Below, piece by piece: positions 50,095-60,862 of a stretch of 64,000 bases of DNA. How positions within the stretch are numbered: position 1 is the stretch's first letter; every line of letters starts with the position of its first letter. The stretch is from the NCBI RefSeq assembly GCF_002239585.1, contig NZ_NDFH01000003.1, positions 806,001 through 870,000 of the forward strand. Reading direction: 5' to 3'. The translations under genes and the position numbers were made by a program. This DNA comes from Psychromonas sp. CD1 (GTDB lineage: Bacteria > Pseudomonadota > Gammaproteobacteria > Enterobacterales > Psychromonadaceae). The notes beneath the pieces were generated by a model. The model did no database searches. It had not been told where the DNA came from and saw only the letters and a program-made list of their open reading frames with translations.

Positions 50095-50232
50095 TCAGCT
50101 CTCTTCTTGTAAGAGTTCTATTGCTAGTTTTTCTTTCACTTCTTTGTCTTCTGCTTGATCAAACCATAAACCATTAATGATACCAAATGCACTCGCCAAC
50201 AACACACCTAAAAACCATACAAAATACCACAT
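50095..50232 (-). CDS. cydX: Cytochrome bd-I accessory subunit CydX
   Basis: A 45-residue one-helix subunit that stabilises the haem centres of the CydAB oxidase. The start MWYFVWFLGVLLASAFGIIN matches the family (MWYF.W.LG..LA), followed by a charged tail. The ATG has a GGAG site and lies 13 bases after cydB. Too short for most gene finders' default cut-offs. Confidence 0.94.
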   Translation of the reverse strand: MWYFVWFLGVLLASAFGIINGLWFDQAEDKEVKEKLAIELLQEES

Positions 50233-50245
50233 AATATTCTCCTAA

Positions 50246-51385
50246 TTAATACGATGACTGCTGAGATTTAGCCATAAATTCTTTGCCGATACGACCAAAC
50301 ATTTTAAAATAACCCCAAGAGGTATACAAAAGAATAATCGGTAAAAATATCGCTGCAGTAATACTCATAATATTAAGTGTTAACTCACTTGACGTTGCAT
50401 CCCAAACAGTAAAACTAATATTGGGATCTATGCTAGATGATAAAATAAAAGGAAAAGTACTCACAGCAAAAGTTGAGAGCACAGCCACTTGCATTAAACT
50501 CGTGGTGAAAAATGCCCAACCACAACGATTATACTTACTGGCGAGTGCCGCAAGTAATGGGAATAATAAACCAAGTAACGGTGCCAGCATCGTAACCGGA
50601 TACTTCTCATAGTTTAATAGCCAGCCACCCGCTTGTAACTCTACTGTTTTAAGGAATGGATTTGAGGGACCACTTAAATCCCCGATAGAGGTTAGTACAT
50701 AGCCATTTAATCCATAGGCAACCCATAATCCCGCAATAGCAAAAAGAATTGTTGCAACAGGACCTAACACCATGGTGATTCGTCGTGCACGTGCACGTAA
50801 ATCGCCTTCAGTTTTCATTTGCAACCACGTTGACCCCTGTAATACAAATAGCACTAAACTAAACACTCCCACTAATAATGAAAATGGATTAAATAAATCT
50901 AAGAATCCACCTTTATATTGTGATTGTAAAAATTCATTTAGAACATAAGGTACACCTTCTAATAAATTAGCAAAAGCGACACCAAATACAATAGGGGGAA
51001 TCGTACTTCCCGCAAAAATGGCCCAATCCCATGAATATCTCCAACGAGGATCTTCTATTTTATTGCGGTATTCCAAACCAACAGGGCGGAAAAACAAAGC
51101 AAAAAGCGTAAGCATCATTGCGACATAAAAGCCCGAAAATGCCGTAGCATAAACGCTTGGCCAAGCTGCAAATATTGCAGCCGCACCGGTGACTAACCAA
51201 ACTTGATTGCCCTCCCAATGTGGCGCAATAGTTCTGAGCATAATACGGCGTTCTTCATCTTTTTTGGTGATAAAAGGAAGAAGTGTACCGACTCCCATAT
51301 CAAAACCATCAGTGATAACAAACCCAATCAATAAAACACTGATCAAAACCCACCAGATCATTCGTAACGTTTCATATTCAAACAT
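50246..51385 (-). CDS. cydB: Cytochrome bd ubiquinol oxidase subunit II
   Basis: Membrane partner of CydA in the high-affinity terminal oxidase. The 379 residues (E. coli 379) begin MFEYETLRMIWWVLISVLLIGFVITDGFDMG, with the conserved GFDMG and EGNQVWLVTGAAAIFAAWP motifs and about nine helices. It lies 14 bases after cydA. Confidence 0.98.
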   Translation of the reverse strand: MFEYETLRMIWWVLISVLLIGFVITDGFDMGVGTLLPFITKKDEERRIMLRTIAPHWEGNQVWLVTGAAAIFAAWPSVYATAFSGFYVAMMLTLFALFFRPVGLEYRNKIEDPRWRYSWDWAIFAGSTIPPIVFGVAFANLLEGVPYVLNEFLQSQYKGGFLDLFNPFSLLVGVFSLVLFVLQGSTWLQMKTEGDLRARARRITMVLGPVATILFAIAGLWVAYGLNGYVLTSIGDLSGPSNPFLKTVELQAGGWLLNYEKYPVTMLAPLLGLLFPLLAALASKYNRCGWAFFTTSLMQVAVLSTFAVSTFPFILSSSIDPNISFTVWDATSSELTLNIMSITAAIFLPIILLYTSWGYFKMFGRIGKEFMAKSQQSSY

Positions 51386-51399
51386 AATCTTCTCCTATT

Positions 51400-52968
51400 C
51401 TAGTGGTTGTCGACTATTTTGTTTTCTAATTGTTCAAAATGGTATTTTCCAGTATTCAAGCTACTTGGACCCATGCGTGAAAACTTAAACATTAAAAATA
51501 TTTCAATGACCAATAACACAAGATAGAACGTTGCAATCGATATAATACTAAATAACACTTGATTGCTACTTACACTTGAAACACCCATATGCGTTGGTAA
51601 AATTTCTGCAATTGCCCAAGGTTGACGACCATACTCAGCGACAAACCAACCCGATTCAATAGCGATCCAAGGTAGAGGAAGACCATATAAACAAAGACGA
51701 TGGAAAAATTTACTGTGCCCGATACGATTACGCGCAGATTGATAAAAGGCAAACAAGAAAATACCTAATAATGCAATACCAGCGCCGACCATAATACGGA
51801 AAGCAAAAAACATGGGAGCAACACCAGGAATACTATCATCGGTGGCTTGTTGTATTTGAGCCTCCGTTGCATCCACGACATTAGGAGCATATTTTTTAAG
51901 TAATAATCCATAACCCAAATCGATTTTAACCTTTTCAAATGCTGCAACAGTTTGATCTGAAGTATCACCTGAACGTAATTGCTCTAATAAACCATAAGCT
52001 ATCATGCCATTACGAATGCGTTCTTTATGGCTTTTCATTAGATCTTTTAAACCAATCACTTGTTTATCTAAAGACCGTGTTGCTATCAAACCTAATGCAT
52101 AAGGAATTTTAATTGCATAATCGGTTCGTTGTTCTGCTTGGTTTGGAATACCTATTAACGTAAAAGACGCAGGGGCTTCTTGTGTATCCCACTCTGATTC
52201 AATCGCCGCTAATTTAGACTTTTGCACATCACCAACTTCATAACCACTTTCATCGCCTAAAACAAGCGTTGAAATAATACCGGCCAAACCAAAGGCGGCT
52301 GCAATAGCAAAAGAGCGTTTAGCAAAACTAAGATCTCGCCCTTTTAATAAATAATAAGAGCTAATCGCAAGGACAAACATAGCTCCCGCCACATAACTAC
52401 CTGCAACAGTATGTACAAATTTAACTTGTGCTACTGGATTTAATATCAAATCAACAAAACTCGTCATTTCCATACGCATGGTGACATAGTTAAACTCTGC
52501 CCCTACAGGATTTTGCATCCAGCCATTAGCAATTAAGATCCATAATGCCGACATACTTGAGCCAATCGCAACTAACCAAGTAGCCATTAAATGTTGCAGT
52601 TTACTTAAACGGTCCCAACCAAAGAAGAATAGACCAACAAAAGTAGATTCTAAGAAGAATGCCATCATGCCTTCAATTGCAAGTGGCGCACCAAAAATAT
52701 CTCCGACATAATGTGAATAATAAGCCCAGTTTGTACCAAACTGAAACTCCATTGTTAAGCCCGTTGTGACGCCTAATGCAAAATTAATACCAAACAATTT
52801 ACCCCAAAATTGCGTCATATCTTTATACACTTCTTTCTTCGTCATTACATATAATGATTCCATTACGGCAAGCATCCAAGCAAGACCGAGTGTTAATGGC
52901 ACGAATAAAAAGTGATACATAGCTGTCATCGCAAATTGAAAGCGCGATAGATCAACGATATCATCCAT
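51400..52968 (-). CDS. cydA: Cytochrome bd ubiquinol oxidase subunit I
   Basis: Binds haems b558, b595 and d and oxidises quinol while reducing O2. The 522 residues (E. coli 522) have the N-terminal [24 protein letters not shown] with the haem-ligand His, [22 protein letters not shown] with the conserved Glu, and the C-terminal [18 protein letters not shown] motif. The large periplasmic Q-loop is of the long type. A FNR box upstream fits low-oxygen expression. Confidence 0.98.
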   Translation of the reverse strand: MDDIVDLSRFQFAMTAMYHFLFVPLTLGLAWMLAVMESLYVMTKKEVYKDMTQFWGKLFGINFALGVTTGLTMEFQFGTNWAYYSHYVGDIFGAPLAIEGMMAFFLESTFVGLFFFGWDRLSKLQHLMATWLVAIGSSMSALWILIANGWMQNPVGAEFNYVTMRMEMTSFVDLILNPVAQVKFVHTVAGSYVAGAMFVLAISSYYLLKGRDLSFAKRSFAIAAAFGLAGIISTLVLGDESGYEVGDVQKSKLAAIESEWDTQEAPASFTLIGIPNQAEQRTDYAIKIPYALGLIATRSLDKQVIGLKDLMKSHKERIRNGMIAYGLLEQLRSGDTSDQTVAAFEKVKIDLGYGLLLKKYAPNVVDATEAQIQQATDDSIPGVAPMFFAFRIMVGAGIALLGIFLFAFYQSARNRIGHSKFFHRLCLYGLPLPWIAIESGWFVAEYGRQPWAIAEILPTHMGVSSVSSNQVLFSIISIATFYLVLLVIEIFLMFKFSRMGPSSLNTGKYHFEQLENKIVDNH

Positions 52969-53005
52969 TGTTTTCTCCTAATATTATAAAATTAAATTAG
53001 TTTTT

Positions 53006-53188
53006 CTATTTATCATCTATCTGTTGCACTTCACCAAAAATATGATCTGCATTAAAAGGCACAGGATCAGAAAAATAAAAATATTGTATCGTAAAAAGAA
53101 CCATCAGTTTAAAGATCAGAATAACGGCTATTTCACGAACAAGTGGAATAGAAAAAATCCCTTGCTTGGGAAATAATTTATTTAACAT
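53006..53188 (-). CDS. cydP: Cytochrome oxidase putative small subunit CydP
   Basis: A 60-residue protein with one membrane helix (VREIAVILIFKLMVLFTIQYFYF) and a soluble tail; it resembles the CydP family encoded before cydA in several gammaproteobacteria. A TTG extension to 53200 is possible, but GGAG six bases before ATG-53188 favours MLNKLF. It lies 37 bases before cydA, in the same transcript. Role in the oxidase is inferred from position and family. Confidence 0.8.
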   Translation of the reverse strand: MLNKLFPKQGIFSIPLVREIAVILIFKLMVLFTIQYFYFSDPVPFNADHIFGEVQQIDDK

Positions 53189-53498
53189 CTTTTGCTCCAA
53201 TAAGCCTTATCATTAAAAAATGATTATTAATAGTAACAGCACCGAAGATCCCTTAAATTTCATAGCTTCGTGCTAATATTCAGCATACTTATACTCTTCA
53301 ATCTGATCTAGATCAATTTTAATTTTAACTTATTTGCAAACTTAAGTCTGTGAAAGAAATACCACTTCCATCCTAAATGTTAAAATATAAAATAAAAGGT
53401 ATCTTAAATGTAAAGTATAATAATGAAATGTAAAATAAAAAACAATCGATGACTCGACATTTAATGAAAATAAATATAAAAGATTTGCCTTTAAAAAG
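53189..53498. other. Intergenic region between cydP and ruvB
   Basis: About 310 bases. The half near cydP carries the promoter described separately. The half near ruvB is very AT-rich, with several TAAAATATAAAATAAAAG-like runs; I see no gene, no clear terminator for ruvB and no strong promoter there. Confidence 0.5.
53273..53316 (-). promoter_or_regulatory. FNR-dependent promoter of the cyd operon (predicted)
   Basis: TTGAT-CTAG-ATCAG (53303-53316) has one mismatch to the FNR consensus. TATTAG at 53273-53278 as -10 implies a start near 53267 and an FNR centre about -42. Confidence 0.62.
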
Positions 53499-54500
53499 TC
53501 AAGGCAGAACAAAGCCAAAATGCTTGTACGTGCGCGGTGTTGCTATGCGCCCTCTAGGTGTGCGTTGCAAGAAACCTTTTTGGATAAGATATGGCTCAAG
53601 TACATCTTCAATTGTTTCTTTTTCTTCTCCAATTGCAGCCGCTAGATTATCTAAACCCACAGGTCCACCCTGAAATGTATCTAAAATAGCCAATAGTAGT
53701 TTTCTATCCATATAGTCAAAACCTTGTTCATCAACCTCGAGCATATCTAATGCTTGATTTGCAATTTTATAATTAATAACAGATTCTTTTTTTACTTGAG
53801 CATAATCACGCACACGACGTAATAAACGGTTTGCTATTCGTGGCGTGCCACGTGAACGCTTTGCTATTTCCGTCGCACCTGAAAGGTCTAAATTTAATTT
53901 AAAGTGTTTACTACTGCGCATCACTATTTTAGTTAAAGGAATAAGCTCGTAATACTCAAGGCGCTGCACTATACCAAAACGATCTCGCAAAGGAGAAGTT
54001 AACGATCCAGCTCGAGTTGTTGCACCAATAAGCGTAAAAGCTGGAAGATCTAACTTAATAGAGCGTGCGGCAGGTCCCTCTCCAATCATAATATCAAGCT
54101 GATAATCTTCCATTGCTGGATATAAAATTTCTTCAACAACGGGACTTAGACGATGGATTTCATCAATAAATAGAACATCGTTTTCTTCTAAATTAGTCAG
54201 TAAGGCGGCTAAATCACCCGCTTTTTCTAAAATAGGTCCGGATGTCGTCTTAATATTTACTTTTAATTCATTAGCAACAATATGAGATAATGTCGTTTTA
54301 CCTAACCCTGGAGGCCCATAGATAAGTAAATGATCTAACGCTTCACCACGTTGACGCGCAGCTTCAATGAAAATTTCCATTTGTATATTAACTTGTGGCT
54401 GGCCCTCATAATCTGCTAACAATTTAGGTCGAATAGCACGATCAGCAAAACTATCATCATTTTTTTCAACAGCCGAAATAAGGCGATCTTCTTCAATCAT
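53499..54500 (-). CDS. ruvB: Holliday junction helicase RuvB
   Basis: AAA+ motor driving branch migration. The 333 residues (E. coli 336) include Walker [10 protein letters not shown], Walker [10 protein letters not shown], sensor [19 protein letters not shown] and the winged-helix end ([19 protein letters not shown]). It starts two bases after ruvA. ruvC is not beside it. Confidence 0.98.
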   Translation of the reverse strand: MIEEDRLISAVEKNDDSFADRAIRPKLLADYEGQPQVNIQMEIFIEAARQRGEALDHLLIYGPPGLGKTTLSHIVANELKVNIKTTSGPILEKAGDLAALLTNLEENDVLFIDEIHRLSPVVEEILYPAMEDYQLDIMIGEGPAARSIKLDLPAFTLIGATTRAGSLTSPLRDRFGIVQRLEYYELIPLTKIVMRSSKHFKLNLDLSGATEIAKRSRGTPRIANRLLRRVRDYAQVKKESVINYKIANQALDMLEVDEQGFDYMDRKLLLAILDTFQGGPVGLDNLAAAIGEEKETIEDVLEPYLIQKGFLQRTPRGRIATPRTYKHFGFVLP

Positions 54501-54502
54501 TT

Positions 54503-55126
54503 TTATACCATACTTTTAAGAGCACAACGGATAAGATCCTCACACCCCATACCAACACTATAAACTTGTCGAATACATTTTTCCGCCATTGCAGGCTTAT
54601 AACCTAAGGCTAATAACGCACTGACAGCTTCATTTTTCGCATTATTTTTATTTAATGTTAGAGCTAAGCCACTCGGCGAATCCGTTGTATCAGCTTGCGG
54701 GCTCAACAGATCTGCTCCCACCCATTTTTTTAATCTATCTTTCATTTCAACAACTAAACGTTCTGCGGTTTTTTTGCCCACACCAGGTAGTTTAACTAAT
54801 TGACTAACAGCTTCACCTCTAATACATAAAACAAATTCATTCGCTGACATGCCAGATAAAATAGCTAACGCTAATTTAGGTCCCACACCATTGACTTTAA
54901 TTAAAAGACGAAACATCGCCCGCTCATGTTTATCTGCAAAACCGTACAAAAGTTGTGCATCTTCACGCACAACGAAATGCGTATATATGATAGCTTCTTG
55001 ACCGACTTCAGGTAGTGGATAAAAAGAACTCATAGGTAATTGAATTTCATAACCAACCCCAGCAACATCTAATAAAACCTCAGGGGGTTGTTTCTCTAAT
55101 AATATGCCACGTAATCGTCCAATCAT
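54503..55126 (-). CDS. ruvA: Holliday junction-binding protein RuvA
   Basis: Tetramer that holds the four-way junction for RuvB. The frame extends to 55171, but the family start MIGRLRG fits ATG-55126 with AAGGA seven bases before it, giving 207 residues (E. coli 203). It has an N-terminal OB fold, two HhH motifs ([32 protein letters not shown]) and the C-terminal RuvB-binding helix bundle. Confidence 0.97.
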   Translation of the reverse strand: MIGRLRGILLEKQPPEVLLDVAGVGYEIQLPMSSFYPLPEVGQEAIIYTHFVVREDAQLLYGFADKHERAMFRLLIKVNGVGPKLALAILSGMSANEFVLCIRGEAVSQLVKLPGVGKKTAERLVVEMKDRLKKWVGADLLSPQADTTDSPSGLALTLNKNNAKNEAVSALLALGYKPAMAEKCIRQVYSVGMGCEDLIRCALKSMV

Positions 55127-55281
55127 ATTTATGTCCTTAAAAAAATAATAACAATACATTATAAAAAACAACTGAGTTTATATCCAGCGCTATTTATATA
55201 GCTATTATAAAAATGTATTGTCAATAGCAACTCTAAATACTTCTATTTTAAGAAGTAAACTTAGACTCGCTCAAGAGGTAA

Positions 55282-55926
55282 ATGATGTCTGCAACTGCTA
55301 AATTAATTTCTGGTTACCAACGGTTTAGAAATGAATATTACCCAAAGAATAAAGAAAATCTTTTAAAACTTTCTGAGGATGGCCAATCACCCAAAGTGGT
55401 TATTATTGCTTGCTCTGATTCCAGAGTTGACCCCACCCTTATTCTCGATTGTGATCCCGGAGAATTATTTGTTATTCGTAATGTCGCGAATCTTGTTCCA
55501 CCTTGTGAAGATAACGATAATGATAACTTTCACGGAACCAGTGCAGCCCTTGAATTTGCCGTAACAAAATTAAACGTTGAAAGTATTATTGTTTTAGGAC
55601 ATACCCAATGTGGCGGGATTAAAGCTTTAATGGATAATAGTAATGAAGATATACATAGCAGTTTTATCGCTAAATGGATGCAACAGTTAGAACATGTACG
55701 CGATGTCATCAACAACAGTCAACAATATACAGATCAGACGAGTCGCTATGACTGTTGTGAAAAAAAAGGGATCCAGCAATCACTAGAGAATTTAATGACG
55801 TTTCCTTGGGTCGCAGAACGAGTTAAATCGGGTACATTAACTTTGCATGGCTGGCGTTATAATTTAAAAACATCTGAACTTTGCGCATTAGATAATACAA
55901 GTGGTCAATTTTCTAAAGTTTCTTAG
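55282..55926 (+). CDS. Beta-class carbonic anhydrase
   Basis: Interconverts CO2 and bicarbonate. The 214 residues hold the zinc ligands Cys and Asp in IIACSDSRVDPTLI, and His and Cys in VLGHTQCGGI. Tail GTLTLHGWRYNLKTSEL is typical. Two adjacent ATGs (55282, 55285) follow AGAGG; either could be used. It is divergent from ruvA with a 155-base gap. Assignment to the E. coli Can or CynT group is uncertain. Confidence 0.95.
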   Translation: MMSATAKLISGYQRFRNEYYPKNKENLLKLSEDGQSPKVVIIACSDSRVDPTLILDCDPGELFVIRNVANLVPPCEDNDNDNFHGTSAALEFAVTKLNVESIIVLGHTQCGGIKALMDNSNEDIHSSFIAKWMQQLEHVRDVINNSQQYTDQTSRYDCCEKKGIQQSLENLMTFPWVAERVKSGTLTLHGWRYNLKTSELCALDNTSGQFSKVS

Positions 55927-55950
55927 ATAAAATAGTGCATCTAAATATTG

Positions 55951-57097
55951 TCATTGGTGCGCTAAATAACCCACAATTTCTTGCATATCCAAATTAAAAT
56001 CCGATGCTCGTACGCATTTTACAATTAGCTCATTCTCTGACGTTGATAAATCAATGTTTTTTTCTGATGAAAACATTTTCTCGGTTAAATCATAAAAAAC
56101 TTTCACATGAGGGCGAATAGAATCATCTTTATTTTTACTTGCCACAATGGCTAAACGATTAGAGTTGAGTTTTACAATCGCGCCGATCGGATATATTCCC
56201 ATGCATAAAATAAATTTATCCACTAATACTTTATCTAAATGATTAATTTTACCCAAATCACGTAAAATATTAAAGGCTTGTACTTGAGCCATATCTTCTT
56301 TATATATGCGCGTTGATGTCAGCGCATCAAAGATGTCACAAATTGCAATCATACGTCCAAAAAAAGAAATTTGATCTTCTTTTAATGCATTAGGGTAACC
56401 ATTACCGTTAAGTTTTTCATGGTGTAATGCGACAACCTCTATACTCAGCGCATCAATATTCGCAATATATTTAACAATATCAATCGATATACTGAGCATG
56501 CTTTTTCATAAAAACAAATTCTGCATCCGTAAATCCCCCTGGCTTATTCAGTATCTCATTCGCTAGTTTTATTTTCCCAATATCATGTAAAAACGCACCA
56601 ACAGCGAGCTTTCTCACTGTTTTTTTCTTTATCTTTAAATAAGACGCAAATAAAATGATTAAAAATGACACCGCTACTGAATGCTCTAATAAATATTCAT
56701 TTTTATTCCGTAAATTGAGTACACAAGATAATGCATCAGGATTCTTAAATATAAGATCAATCGATTCATCCGTAATACGATTAACCGCTTTTAAATCTAC
56801 TGAATTACCCTTGCCGGCTTCATAATGTATTTTCTTTTGAATAACTTTAGATTCATCAAAAACACGTTGTGCCACAAAAATATCTTTTAAAAAGAGAGAT
56901 TTTCTTTCTTTAAAATAAGAATTTACATAACTCGTATCAATCCGAATGCGTTCAACACCTCGTTTCGGTAAATTTACAATTGTTTTTTACTTTTTTATAA
57001 ATCCACTTTCCCGTAACAAAAATTTACCTTTAGGCTCCATAATTGCGACTAAATACATACCAACATGTAAATCTGAGATGACCAGATCAACTAACAT
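55951..57097 (-). pseudogene. HD-GYP domain phosphodiesterase, broken by a nonsense codon and a frameshift
   Basis: Would degrade cyclic di-GMP. Read from ATG-57097 (AGGA eight bases before it), a DUF3391-type N-terminus (MLVDLVISDLHVGMYLV..) stops at TAA 56987-56989; the same frame continues with KTIVNLPKRGVERIRIDT and the HD part (HDIGKIKLA). Near 56485-56495 the frame shifts by one base, and the GYP part (HHEKLNGNGYP) is in another frame. Both lesions truncate the product before the active site is complete. The rest aligns well, so the loss looks recent, or one lesion is a sequencing error. Confidence 0.86.
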
Positions 57098-57161
57098 ATA
57101 AAGTTCCTATCCTCCTGTTTTTTTTACAGAAAAAACTTACATTGGCATATCAGGTTTTAAA

Positions 57162-57190
57162 AAACGGTGCTAATAAGCACCGTTTAAAAA
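57162..57190 (-). terminator. Terminator of aspS
   Basis: Stem AAACGGTGCT with AGCACCGTTT, 4-base loop, T-rich 3' side on the minus strand, 27 bases after aspS. Confidence 0.85.
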
Positions 57191-57216
57191 ATAAAAATGA
57201 CAGGTTAGTCTTTGTT

Positions 57217-58971
57217 TTATTTTAATATTGCTATATTTAACTCTTTAAGTGCACTCGGACTCGCATAACCAGGTGCATTGGTTAACGGACATGCCGCTGA
57301 AGAGGTTTTAGGAAAAGCAATAACTTCACGAATAGAGCTTGTTTTTGTCATTAACATAACAATACGATCTAATCCAAATGCAAGCCCTGCATGTGGAGGC
57401 GCACCATATTTAAGCGCTTCGAGTAAGAAACCAAATTTATCTTTAGCTTCTGCATCACTAATATTTAAAATACGGAAAATAGCAGCTTGCATCTCTTCTT
57501 TATGGATCCGCACAGAACCACCACCTAATTCACAACCATTTAAAACCATATCATATGCATTTGAGATAGCATCAATAGGATTAGCTTCTAGTTCTTGTGC
57601 AGTTAAATTAATAGGCGATGTAAATGGGTGATGTAATGGCGTTAAAGTGCCGTCGTCAAGAGCTTCAAACATCGGAAAATCAACAACCCAAAGAGGTTTC
57701 CACTCTGATCCAATTAAATCTAGATCTTCAGCAACTTTAAGACGTAACGCTCCCATCGCTTCCGTCACTATTTTTTCTTTATCTGCACCAAAGAAAATAA
57801 TATCTCCATCTTTTGCTTGAGTACGTGTTAATAAAGCATGCACAATATCAGTAGAAAGAAATTTAGCGACAGGCGACTGTATACCGTCAATGCCCTTGCT
57901 CACATCATTCACTTTCATCCATGCCATACCTTTGGCGCCATAAATTTTAACAAACGTAGTATAATCATCAATTTTTTTACGTGACAATTTTGCACCGCCT
58001 GGAACACAAATCAGTGCAACGCGACTATCGGCATCATTGGCAGGTATAGAAAAAACGTTAAACTCAACATCCTTTAACAAATCAGCGACGTCAATTAATT
58101 CAAAATCGATACGTAAATCTGGCTTATCCGAGCCGAAACGACGCATCGCTTCGCTATATGTCATTTTTGGAAAGGTACCTAAATCAACATCTAACATTTT
58201 TTTGAAAAGTTTAACAATCATCTCTTCCATTGTCTGCATTACTTCTGTTGCAGACATAAAAGAGGTTTCAATATCAATCTGCGTAAATTCAGGTTGACGA
58301 TCGGCACGTAAATCCTCATCGCGGAAACATTTCACGATCTGATAATATTTATCTAACCCAGACATCATTAATAATTGTTTAAAGAGTTGAGGAGATTGTG
58401 GCAACGCAAAAAATTGTCCTTTATAAGTACGACTTGGCACTAAATAATCACGGGCACCTTCAGGTGTTGCTTTGGTTAATATCGGAGTCTCAACTTCTAT
58501 AAAGCCATCTTCTTCTAAAAATCGACGAACAAAACTACTGACTTTTGCACGGAAGCGCAAACGATTTGTCATTTCTGGTCGACGTAAATCAAGATAACGA
58601 TAACGTAAGCGCTGCTCTTCTGAATTGTTTTGATTTCCATCTAAAGGAATTGGCTCTGAACGATTTAATATCTCAATTTCAAGACCACAAATTTCAATCG
58701 CTCCTGTACGCATATTTTTATTCACTTGCCCACTTGGGCGAGCACGTACTTGCCCCTTAATTTGAATACAATATTCATTACGTACTGATGTAGCTATTGC
58801 GGTAGCAGCTGGCGTATCACCATCAAAAAACACTTGCACTATCCCTTCTCGATCACGCAGATCTAAAAATGTCACACCGCCTAGATCGCGTTGCTTATTA
58901 ATCCAACCTACTAATTTTACCTCTTGACCAATGACAGCTTCCGTCACTTCACCACAATACATAGTGCGCAT
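57217..58971 (-). CDS. aspS: Aspartyl-tRNA synthetase
   Basis: Class II synthetase charging tRNA-Asp. The 584 residues (E. coli 590) have the N-terminal OB fold ([23 protein letters not shown]), class II motif 2 ([19 protein letters not shown]), the bacterial GAD insertion, and motif 3 ([12 protein letters not shown]). It is divergent from cmoA, a familiar neighbour in gammaproteobacteria. Confidence 0.98.
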   Translation of the reverse strand: MRTMYCGEVTEAVIGQEVKLVGWINKQRDLGGVTFLDLRDREGIVQVFFDGDTPAATAIATSVRNEYCIQIKGQVRARPSGQVNKNMRTGAIEICGLEIEILNRSEPIPLDGNQNNSEEQRLRYRYLDLRRPEMTNRLRFRAKVSSFVRRFLEEDGFIEVETPILTKATPEGARDYLVPSRTYKGQFFALPQSPQLFKQLLMMSGLDKYYQIVKCFRDEDLRADRQPEFTQIDIETSFMSATEVMQTMEEMIVKLFKKMLDVDLGTFPKMTYSEAMRRFGSDKPDLRIDFELIDVADLLKDVEFNVFSIPANDADSRVALICVPGGAKLSRKKIDDYTTFVKIYGAKGMAWMKVNDVSKGIDGIQSPVAKFLSTDIVHALLTRTQAKDGDIIFFGADKEKIVTEAMGALRLKVAEDLDLIGSEWKPLWVVDFPMFEALDDGTLTPLHHPFTSPINLTAQELEANPIDAISNAYDMVLNGCELGGGSVRIHKEEMQAAIFRILNISDAEAKDKFGFLLEALKYGAPPHAGLAFGLDRIVMLMTKTSSIREVIAFPKTSSAACPLTNAPGYASPSALKELNIAILK

Positions 58972-59108
58972 TCTTGATTCCTGTTTTAAATAGATAACAA
59001 ATAATTCTACTCAGTATAAAAGAAAATTAACATGACCGCTAAATAAAAACTGACCATCTCAACTATTTTAAGTAAAATATGCGCACAACTAAGGTTAGAG
59101 ATGAGATT

Positions 59109-59849
59109 ATGTATAATACAGACAATATTTATAGCAAAGCAGTGAAGAATATCAGCGGATTCACCTTTGATGAGCAAGTTGCACAAGTTTTCCCCGATAT
59201 GATCAAGCGCTCTGTACCCGGATATGAAAAAATTATTCAAACGATAGCAATGATAACTAAACGTTGTGCGCTCAATAATAGTAACCTTTATGATTTAGGT
59301 TGTTCTCTTGGCGCAGCCACTCTTTCTATGCGAAGTGCATTAAAAGAAACAACAGGTTGTCAAATTATTGCAGTTGATAATTCTACCGCGATGGTCAAAC
59401 GTTGTGGTGAAACCATTGAAGCTTATCGCTCAGAGATCCCAGTACAAATTATAAATGATGATATCTGTAATATTCAAATTGAAAATGCATCTGTGGTTGT
59501 CTTAAATTTCACCTTACAATTTTTATCCACTGACAAACGTTTAGAATTACTAAGTAATATTTATCAAGGTCTACTACCAGGTGGCGTTCTGGTTCTTTCA
59601 GAAAAATTCATCTTTAAGGATGATGTCACCCACCAGCTATTAATCGATTTACACTTGGATTTTAAACGTCAGCACGGTTATAGTGATCTTGAAATTAGCC
59701 AAAAACGCTCATCACTAGAAAACGTTTTAATAGCAGAAACAGTTACAGAACACTGTCAACGTTTACAAAAGGCAGGTTTTAAACATAATAACTTATGGTT
59801 TCAATGTTTTAACTTCGGATCCATTATTAGTATAAAAGAAAAAATATGA
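59109..59849 (+). CDS. cmoA: Carboxy-S-adenosyl-L-methionine synthase CmoA
   Basis: Makes carboxy-SAM from SAM and prephenate for wobble-uridine modification. The frame opens at 59079, but ATG-59109 follows GAGATGAG and gives 246 residues (E. coli 247). It has [22 protein letters not shown], the SAM loop [15 protein letters not shown], and [10 protein letters not shown]. It overlaps cmoB by four bases (ATGA). Confidence 0.96.
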   Translation: MYNTDNIYSKAVKNISGFTFDEQVAQVFPDMIKRSVPGYEKIIQTIAMITKRCALNNSNLYDLGCSLGAATLSMRSALKETTGCQIIAVDNSTAMVKRCGETIEAYRSEIPVQIINDDICNIQIENASVVVLNFTLQFLSTDKRLELLSNIYQGLLPGGVLVLSEKFIFKDDVTHQLLIDLHLDFKRQHGYSDLEISQKRSSLENVLIAETVTEHCQRLQKAGFKHNNLWFQCFNFGSIISIKEKI

Positions 59850-60832
59850 TTGATTTCACACCTTTTTATAGTTGCATTGCCAAAAATCGCTTAAGCCACT
59901 GGTTGCGCACTCTGCCCTCTCAATTACATGAATGGGAAAATACACATGTCAATAAAAAACTCGCAGGTTGGATACGTGTTTTAAATAGATTACCCAAAAT
60001 TCACACTGAACATATTGAGCTAAAAAAGCAGATCAAAATAGGCAAAGCCAATCTCCTTAGTCCTGGTGAATGTAAGAAAATCGAAAATCTTCTACAAAAA
60101 TTTCATCCTTGGCGCAAAGGCCCTTTTGATATTCATGGTATCCATATTGATACAGAGTGGCGCAGTGATTGGAAATGGGATCGAGTATTACCCCATATAA
60201 GCTCATTAAAATATCGTTATGTATTAGATGTCGGGTGCGGAAGTGGTTATCACATGTGGCGGATGCGCGGGGCTGGCGCTAAATTTGTGGTTGGCATTGA
60301 TCCCAGCGATCTTTTTTTATGTCAATTTGAAGCCATTAGACATTTTGCAAATAATGATCAACAAGTACATTTATTACCTTTAGGCATTCAACAGTTACCT
60401 AAATTAGAAGCCTTTGATAGTGTTTTTTCAATGGGCGTTTTATATCATCGAAAATCACCAATAGATCATATCATACAACTACAAGATCAACTCGTTGCAG
60501 GTGGTGAGCTTATCCTTGAAACCTTAGTGATTGTAGGCACCAAAAATGATGTGTTAGTACCTGAAGATAGATATGCCAAAATGCGTAATATCTGGTTTAT
60601 ACCTAGTGCACTCGCATTAAAATTATGGGTGGAAAAATGTGGATTTGAAAATGTAAGAATCGTCGATATAAATGATACTTTAACCGGAGAGCAACGTAGT
60701 ACAGCATGGATGACCAATGAATCACTCGCAGATTATTTAGATCCTAATGATCCAACTAAAACAATTGAAGGACATCCAGCTCCTAAAAGAGCCCTTTTAA
60801 TTGCGACAAAATCCATTAAACCTTTAAATTAA
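59846..60832 (+). CDS. cmoB: tRNA U34 carboxymethyltransferase CmoB
   Basis: Uses carboxy-SAM to turn ho5U34 into cmo5U34 in tRNAs. The 328 residues (E. coli 323) hold [25 protein letters not shown], the nucleotide loop [20 protein letters not shown] and [12 protein letters not shown]. It is translationally coupled to cmoA. Confidence 0.97.
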   Translation: MIDFTPFYSCIAKNRLSHWLRTLPSQLHEWENTHVNKKLAGWIRVLNRLPKIHTEHIELKKQIKIGKANLLSPGECKKIENLLQKFHPWRKGPFDIHGIHIDTEWRSDWKWDRVLPHISSLKYRYVLDVGCGSGYHMWRMRGAGAKFVVGIDPSDLFLCQFEAIRHFANNDQQVHLLPLGIQQLPKLEAFDSVFSMGVLYHRKSPIDHIIQLQDQLVAGGELILETLVIVGTKNDVLVPEDRYAKMRNIWFIPSALALKLWVEKCGFENVRIVDINDTLTGEQRSTAWMTNESLADYLDPNDPTKTIEGHPAPKRALLIATKSIKPLN

Positions 60833-60862
60833 AAAAAGGCTTCTATAATACGAAGCCTATTT
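60831..60862 (+). terminator. Terminator of cmoB
   Basis: Stem AGGCTTC/GAAGCCT with an 8-base loop, preceded by A residues. Last clearly native feature before the chimeric block. Confidence 0.8.

Noticed and set aside
55951-57097. Programmed frameshift or stop read-through in the HD-GYP gene
   Set aside because: No slippery heptamer or downstream stem at the shift, and a separate plain TAA lies upstream; two lesions suggest decay or sequence error.
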